In this document: positions 59,030 to 64,000 of the stretch, in pieces
Layout: each line of letters opens with the position of its first letter
How positions within the stretch are numbered: position 1 is the first letter of the stretch
Assembly (NCBI GenBank): GCA_027605045.1
Contig: JAQFWX010000017.1
Location: 496,001 to 560,000 of the forward strand
Length of the DNA: 64,000 nt
Source of the DNA: Phallus indusiatus
Lineage: Eukaryota > Basidiomycota > Agaricomycetes > Phallales > Phallaceae
Reading direction: 5' to 3'
Notes under the pieces: model-generated
The model's input: the letters and a program-made list of their open reading frames with translations, nothing else
Told to the model about the DNA's origin: nothing
Databases searched by the model: none
Program-made: the position numbers and the translations under genes

Positions 59030-61533
59030 ATGGGCCGACCTACCCGCGGTTCTCGGTTGGACGAATTCTACTCTGAGCTCGATTCATCTTCGATGAAAGC
59101 GGTAGACGGACAGATACCTTCTTCCCTTGATTCGGCATTCCAATTACAGGAGTATATCAGTGCTTTAGTTCGTGCTGATCCGCACGATGTTGAAAGAATT
59201 GTCAAACTACCGTCAAAAGATGAGAGGGACAAGGAAAGGGACGATGTGGAGATTGATGAAGCATGTTGGATTTACGAGCAGCTAAGGTAGACTTTTTCTT
59301 CTGTAACATAAACCTTCGCTTATCCTTTTCTTCCGTATTTAAGACGGCTTGCGTTGGACTTGACATACCCCCTTGTTGACATGCTACAAAACACTTGTAA
59401 TAGACGGACTTGTCCCGAGATGAAAGCTGGGGAGTGGTTGTATCTTTGTGTTGCTCATGGTCCTTCTGGTGCTATGGAGGTAAGCTTTGTATCGTCCTTC
59501 CTTTGATAATAATACTAATTTCGCTCTTTTAAAGCAATGTTGTGCAATAGATTACATTGTACATACCATCGACAGCGCAACAGCGCTGCTCAACTCGCCA
59601 AAAGCCTTCCCTTCTCGGTACGTAGTAAATTTGCCAATCAATCTGCAGAACGACACTGGAACTAAACTTGATTTACAGTCTATCCATTCCAGCTCCATCA
59701 CGTCGACATTTCCCAAGTCTGGCACGTCGTCTCGGACGAATCTTTGCACACGCTTACTTCCACCACCGAGAAGGATTCGCAGCAGCGGAAGCCCAAAATT
59801 CTTTATACGCGCGCTTTCTCGCGTTGTGTAAACGGTTTGAATTGGTTCCTCCCGAGTTCCTTGTTATCCCGTTACCCCAAGAGGAGCACGCCGACAGCAC
59901 CAATTCAAATGTAGTCGAGAATGGACACGACCGGCAACCTCCACAATCTGTATCTGTTTCTCCGGATGCCCCCAATATCACTATTCTTTCACGGCCGAGC
60001 GAGGATGCTAATGCTATTTCAAACCATGCGAATGCTGGTGGCCATTCTCCTGCCTCTTCTACCTCTCAATCACGCTCACCGCGGAACAGACCGCGAACCG
60101 ATACTATGTACCTAAGCGGAACCTTCCATGAGGTTAACTCAGGTTTTGCAGGCGCTAACGCAGGCGGTGCAGGAGACATTGAGACCAGACGTGTTTCCAG
60201 TCCTTTGGCTGCGACCCTCGCCAGTCAAGAAGAAGAGGATGAAAAAGCTGCTTTAGCTCAGAGTATAACTCAAAGTAGCAATGCAGGTCCTGATGGAACC
60301 ATTACCGATATGAACGAGACACATCCTGAACAAGCTACACTCGTTACCCCACCAACTGTGCCTATCATTACCTCTAATGCTCCATCACAAATCCTTATCC
60401 GGGACTTCGCTCTTGAGGGTTCGATTCTGTCCCAACCGATACCTGAACTGACGACACCTGCTGCCACTGAAATACCAACTACAATTGGGTTAGATCCTGA
60501 TGTTGTTACAACAACGACAATTTCGGTTCCATCCACTACTCACATGGTTATCCCACCTATTGTTGTCAATGCACCGGAAGGCGGGATCAGCCGCGCTGGA
60601 GATGGTGATGACATCGCATCCTCGTTCCCAAATGAATCTGTCCCTCATGCGCATACGATAACTGAAGTCTCTGCTGAAGACGAAGACGAAGAAAATCCGG
60701 ATGTTGACGATCTAGAACACGCGTTGGAAAATGATGATGATGACGATGAAGAAGAAGAAGAAGAAGAAGAAGGAGAGGAGGAAGACAACAGCAACGTGGG
60801 TATAGAGTTACCTGAAAGTGATATCGCGTCTGCGTCTGCTATCGAAGTTCGATTTGAGGAGATTGCGCCGGAACCGGAACCGGAGCAGGAGCAGGAGCAG
60901 GAGCAGGAGGGAGAAGTCGAACCTGAACATAAATTGGAGGAAGAGGTTGATCATGAACACAAGCAGGAGGAAGAAGCCAAACCTGAGCGTAAACAGGAGG
61001 AAGAAGTCGAGCCTGAATCCCAACAGGAGGAAGAAGTCGAGTCTGAACATGCCAACCAATTGGAATTGGATTCTTCTTCATCAACATCTATATTGGAGAG
61101 CGCGTCTACAGAACATCTCTCCGAATCGAGAACTGATGAACCCCAGGCATCTCAAGATAAAGCACCCGCTATATCACATGCCGAGACCACCGACGCAAAT
61201 ACGAGTTTCGATACGAATACTACCGATAACCAAAATCGAGATAGCGAAGGTGATACGTCCGCTGAGAGCTTCGAAGCTTCTTTAGCTGCACAGACTCCCG
61301 CTGATGTCAAACCTAAAGCTAACGTGGAAGGATCTGAACAGTTAGATGCAGAGCCTGTGTCAAACGGGTCATCTATTTCCCCGGAAGCTACCCAATCCCA
61401 ATCGGCGTCAACAGACGGATCCGCTTCAAATGCTGCAGAACCTTCAGACAATGAATCGCCATCACCTGCAACTACTGCTTCGTCGGACTATACTTCATCC
61501 GATTTGGACCCCCCGACAGATGGAGAAAAGTAG
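59030..61533 (+). CDS. MOB-family protein with long acidic repetitive tail
   Basis: MOB/phocein kinase-adaptor. Four exons give about 780 residues. MOB fold: AFQLQEYISALVRADPHDVE, WIYEQLRRLALDLTYPLVDM, then zinc-ligand candidates in CNRRTCPEMKAGEWLYLC and the His pair in GRIFAHAYFHHREGF, with AIDYIVHTIDSATALLNSP and FLALCKRFELVPPEFL. The MOB part covers roughly residues 40-240, the size of a whole typical MOB protein. The rest is a disordered tail: Ser/Thr-rich, then an Asp/Glu run near 60730-60790, then five 10-residue Glu-rich repeats (60901-61050), then Ser-rich sequence ending DPPTDGEK. An alternative last intron (40 nt) would change the final residues to NSLSSETKASEH. MOBs act in Hippo/NDR or STRIPAK signalling; which one applies here is not decided. 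Confidence 0.9.
60901..61050 (+). repeat. Five 30-bp coding repeats in the MOB tail
   Basis: Five consecutive 30-bp units in register, each coding a 10-residue Glu-rich unit: EQEGEVEPEH, KLEEEVDHEH, KQEEEAKPER, KQEEEVEPES and QQEEEVESEH. The units are diverged but clearly tandem. Confidence 0.92.
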
Positions 61534-62769
61534 GTCGAAGAAGAACCCGAAACATCGTCACCTGTAGACTCTTTGTCGTCGGAGACGAAAGCAAGCGAAC
61601 ATTGAGAACAAAAAAAACTCGGAAGGTTGCTGTAAATATGGCTGAGCGGGGTTTTAGGGAAACAGCCACTATTGACAAACGCCTATCCAAAATTTCGACT
61701 TCGTTTTACTTACGTCATGGGTTATTCTTTGTTATGTCGCTTTTTTATATATATCATTTTTTTTGCATTCTATCTCAATAGGTATCGAACGAGGGAGAGT
61801 CAATAGGACAGAATAGGATCTAAATGTACCGTGTGAAGTCCGAACCTCGTTATAACCAGAGATTTATTTTTATTTCTTTAGGTCTTTGCGGTGCACTTCG
61901 AAATTTGAACTCCCTTCAAAAAGAACTATTCAAAAAGAACTATTCAAACGCTTCTGGGTCATGAATGACCGCTTTAGCGAGGCTGTGATATTGGCTATTT
62001 TATTTAAAGACTAAGTAAGACATGACATGCATATCGTTCATACATATCGTTCATTCATTTTTAATGACATGAATGGCGTATCTGAAGGTCAGCTCGTCTT
62101 CTCCTGCAAACATACTTTGAAGAGTCTTGAAGACTTAGATATCTCTCCGGACACGACGGTGAAGAGTATAGGTACGCTTCGATTAATATTTCCATGTATA
62201 CTCAATTTCCTTAATTCTCTGCTAATTTGGTTTCAGGAACTGTGGCGGCGGCACTCGTTTGTGCCTTCGGACAGATAATGCAATCTCCATTCATAGCATA
62301 AAATTACAGCCAGACTTGACATTCTTTGCAAACGCGTAAGCAGTAAGTATAGAAATCCTCGGAACGCTCTTTGTAGCGGGCCTCCGTGCATTCAAATGCA
62401 GGTCACTGATTAAACGGAACGCCGAAAGCTTGAGCGTTTCATCTGATCGTGAACAATGCAAGTACGGTCCGGGTACTTCTTTAAGATTTTAATTTAATTC
62501 TTATCAATGTCGGTTCATTCATTTTCCTCTCATTGCCCCCCTTTTTATGAAATATCCACCACCATACCAAGCTTTTCCGAGAAACTTAATCGTCCCAATC
62601 TAATTCGGGAGTGGGGCTGTGTATTGCCAGCACTTGTTTATCCTTTAACTACTGTCTTTTTCTTTTTCTTGCAACCTGTTTCCCCCCTCCCTCCTGAGGC
62701 CTGACGATTTATACGAGCTGAATCTCTCCAAAGCACTGCGAGGTCGGATCAGACCAGATCAGGCAATCA
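61534..62769. other. Intergenic
   Basis: About 1.2 kb with a 14-bp tandem repeat at 61915-61942 and a near repeat (catatcgttcat) near 62030. No gene recognised. Confidence 0.4.
61915..61942. repeat. 14-bp tandem repeat, two copies
   Basis: The unit ttcaaaaagaacta occurs twice and is followed by a partial copy (ttcaaa). Confidence 0.9.
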
Positions 62770-64000
62770 ATGCCTCTCCTCAGCGACGCCAATAGTTTGG
62801 ATGTTATGACGGGCGCAGCCTTGGATTCAGTTCCCTTTGGGAATTCTACTATATTGTTCTATCATCATCACAAGCATATGGTTGCACTTAGCGCAGCTAG
62901 ATTGTGAGCTTTATTTTCGTATCTGGTTTTATTTTACAATTTCATTTGAATATTCGATCTCTCCAGGGCTGTCTCCAAGGTGAGCTTCTGGAAGAACTTT
63001 GAAAGCAAGTGATATGCATCCATCAATTAGCATTATTTGTGTGCCGCGGTTACCATGCTTGTCTATGATCATATATTGACATTTGCTGACGAGGTAAAAG
63101 TATTACATCTTCTTGAAAAGAGTGAAATTCTCAATATCATTATTATAGGTTGAGCATATTTGGAAGCGGTTACGAAGCATAGGTAAGGGACGAGGACCAT
63201 CTAGTCAACTTGCAAATCAATTGAACTCGCAAGTTTCCTGCTTGTTTATAATAGTGAGTCCCCTTAATTATAGCAAATGGCTTTTCTCTGATTCTTTGCG
63301 ACTCTGATCGATTTGTCAAGAACAGATATTATACTTTAATTGGTGTCATCACGGTTTTTTTTGGAAGGTGTCGTCAGCTTCGTAGTTAAAACTGCCGAAT
63401 ATCCATTTACTTTTGACATTTTGTTTCAGCCGTGGGCACGAGGTAATGTTCTTCTTGCTTCTTATTTCTTCTTCATTAACTTCGTCTCACTTTAGGCGTA
63501 AGAAATGCTTTCATTCTCCCTATCTATATGATTATCTACATTTATATCATTAGATGTGTTCGTTTTGTATCATTCGAAAAATGGGGCATCGCTATACCGC
63601 TATTCATTATACCCGGTATCTTGTTAACTCTACGGTGAGTGATCGGTTAACCAATCAGGACTGGTTCATCTCATCGGAAAGACACCTAGAGTCTATGCAC
63701 TATACAACCGGAACAAGTATATAGCATTGTATCTGGGTTCAGTTCTTGTCGGAACAATTTGCATCGGCATATGGGAAGTATCCTATCCGGGTGGAGGATG
63801 TAGGTGACGTTTCTACCTCAATGTAACACAGGCAAACCCTTTATTTAGCATTACACCTGCATCTACAGCAGATCGAAGAACTCCGAGGTAAACTCAATCA
63901 CATATTTTTTGACCGAATCTCAGGTTAAATGTATGCAGGATGCTCGTTTCTCCCTTCAATTCATTTGTAAGTCACTCGTTTGTTGCAAGGGCGTTCGCAA
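62770..64000 (+). CDS. DUF6533-domain membrane protein, cut by the window end
   Basis: Membrane protein of a mushroom-specific family. Exon 1 begins MPLLSDANSLDVMTGAALDS and ends VALSAARL. A 13-nt micro-exon (62967-62979) adds AVSK, then HYLCAAVTMLVYDHILTFAD and EVEHIWKRLRSIG form the DUF6533 signature (alternating TM and DxxLTFxDE). Further exons carry RYYTLIGVITVFFG, CVRFVSFEKWGIAIPLFIIP, GILLTL, VYALYNRNKYIALYLGSVLV and GTICIGIWEVSYPGG. The 3' end lies outside the window. Exons between 63170 and 63540 are small and only partly resolved. Function unknown. Confidence 0.8.

Noticed and set aside
60808..61059. Antisense frames rich in Leu and Phe opposite the MOB tail
   Set aside because: They are the complement of the GAG/GAA repeats of the MOB gene; no independent signal.

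Overview
The window is nuclear DNA from a filamentous fungus, almost certainly a mushroom-forming basidiomycete (Agaricomycetes). Genes are broken by many short introns of about 50-70 nt. Several families expanded in Agaricomycetes are present: a FunK1 kinase, DUF6533 and DUF6535 proteins, a fungal seven-TM orphan, F-box/LRR proteins and a CBM1-tagged secreted cytochrome. No rRNA, tRNA or CRISPR array was found. Exons were assembled by eye from conserved protein blocks and GT-AG (sometimes GC-AG) junctions, so gene ends are firmer than every internal junction.

Layout. 0.4-2.3 kb: seven-TM orphan (-). 2.5-6.7 kb: gene-poor, ending in a decayed F-box/LRR relic (-). 6.75-9.15 kb: FunK1 kinase (+). 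9.9-14.9 kb: cytochrome P450 and sesquiterpene synthase (+,+), a likely minimal terpenoid locus; the synthase has an unusual Asp-rich motif. 16.4-17.6 kb: secreted AA8 cytochrome with CBM1. 19.2-22.5 kb: DUF6535 membrane protein. 23.1-31.2 kb: mostly housekeeping genes: F-box protein (-) divergent from RAE1 (+), cytochrome c (-) divergent from a DUF1295 reductase-like protein (+), then ERG3 sterol C-5 desaturase (-). 33.2-35.4 kb: MFS sugar transporter. 35.7-43.8 kb: small orphan, macro-domain protein, ankyrin-type protein, indoleamine 2,3-dioxygenase and a low-complexity nuclear-type orphan. 44.1-48.4 kb: truncated cyclopropane-fatty-acid synthase pseudogene, a solo LTR with target-site duplication, then the full-length paralogue. 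50.0-51.4 kb: dead short-chain dehydrogenase. 52.0-64.0 kb: NADPH oxidase (-), TauD-type dioxygenase (-), GH27 alpha-galactosidase (+), MOB protein with a very long acidic repetitive tail (+), and a DUF6533 membrane protein cut by the window end.

How it fits together. The window mixes conserved core genes (RAE1, cytochrome c, ERG3, IDO, NOX, MOB) with fast-evolving accessory genes. The accessory parts carry most of the decay (F-box relic, SDR pseudogene, CFA half-copy) and the one clear mobile-element scar. The terpene synthase/P450 pair is the best candidate for an uncharacterised small pathway. Recurrent GC-AG introns and 9-14 nt micro-exons are an unusual structural theme and would mislead automatic gene calling.
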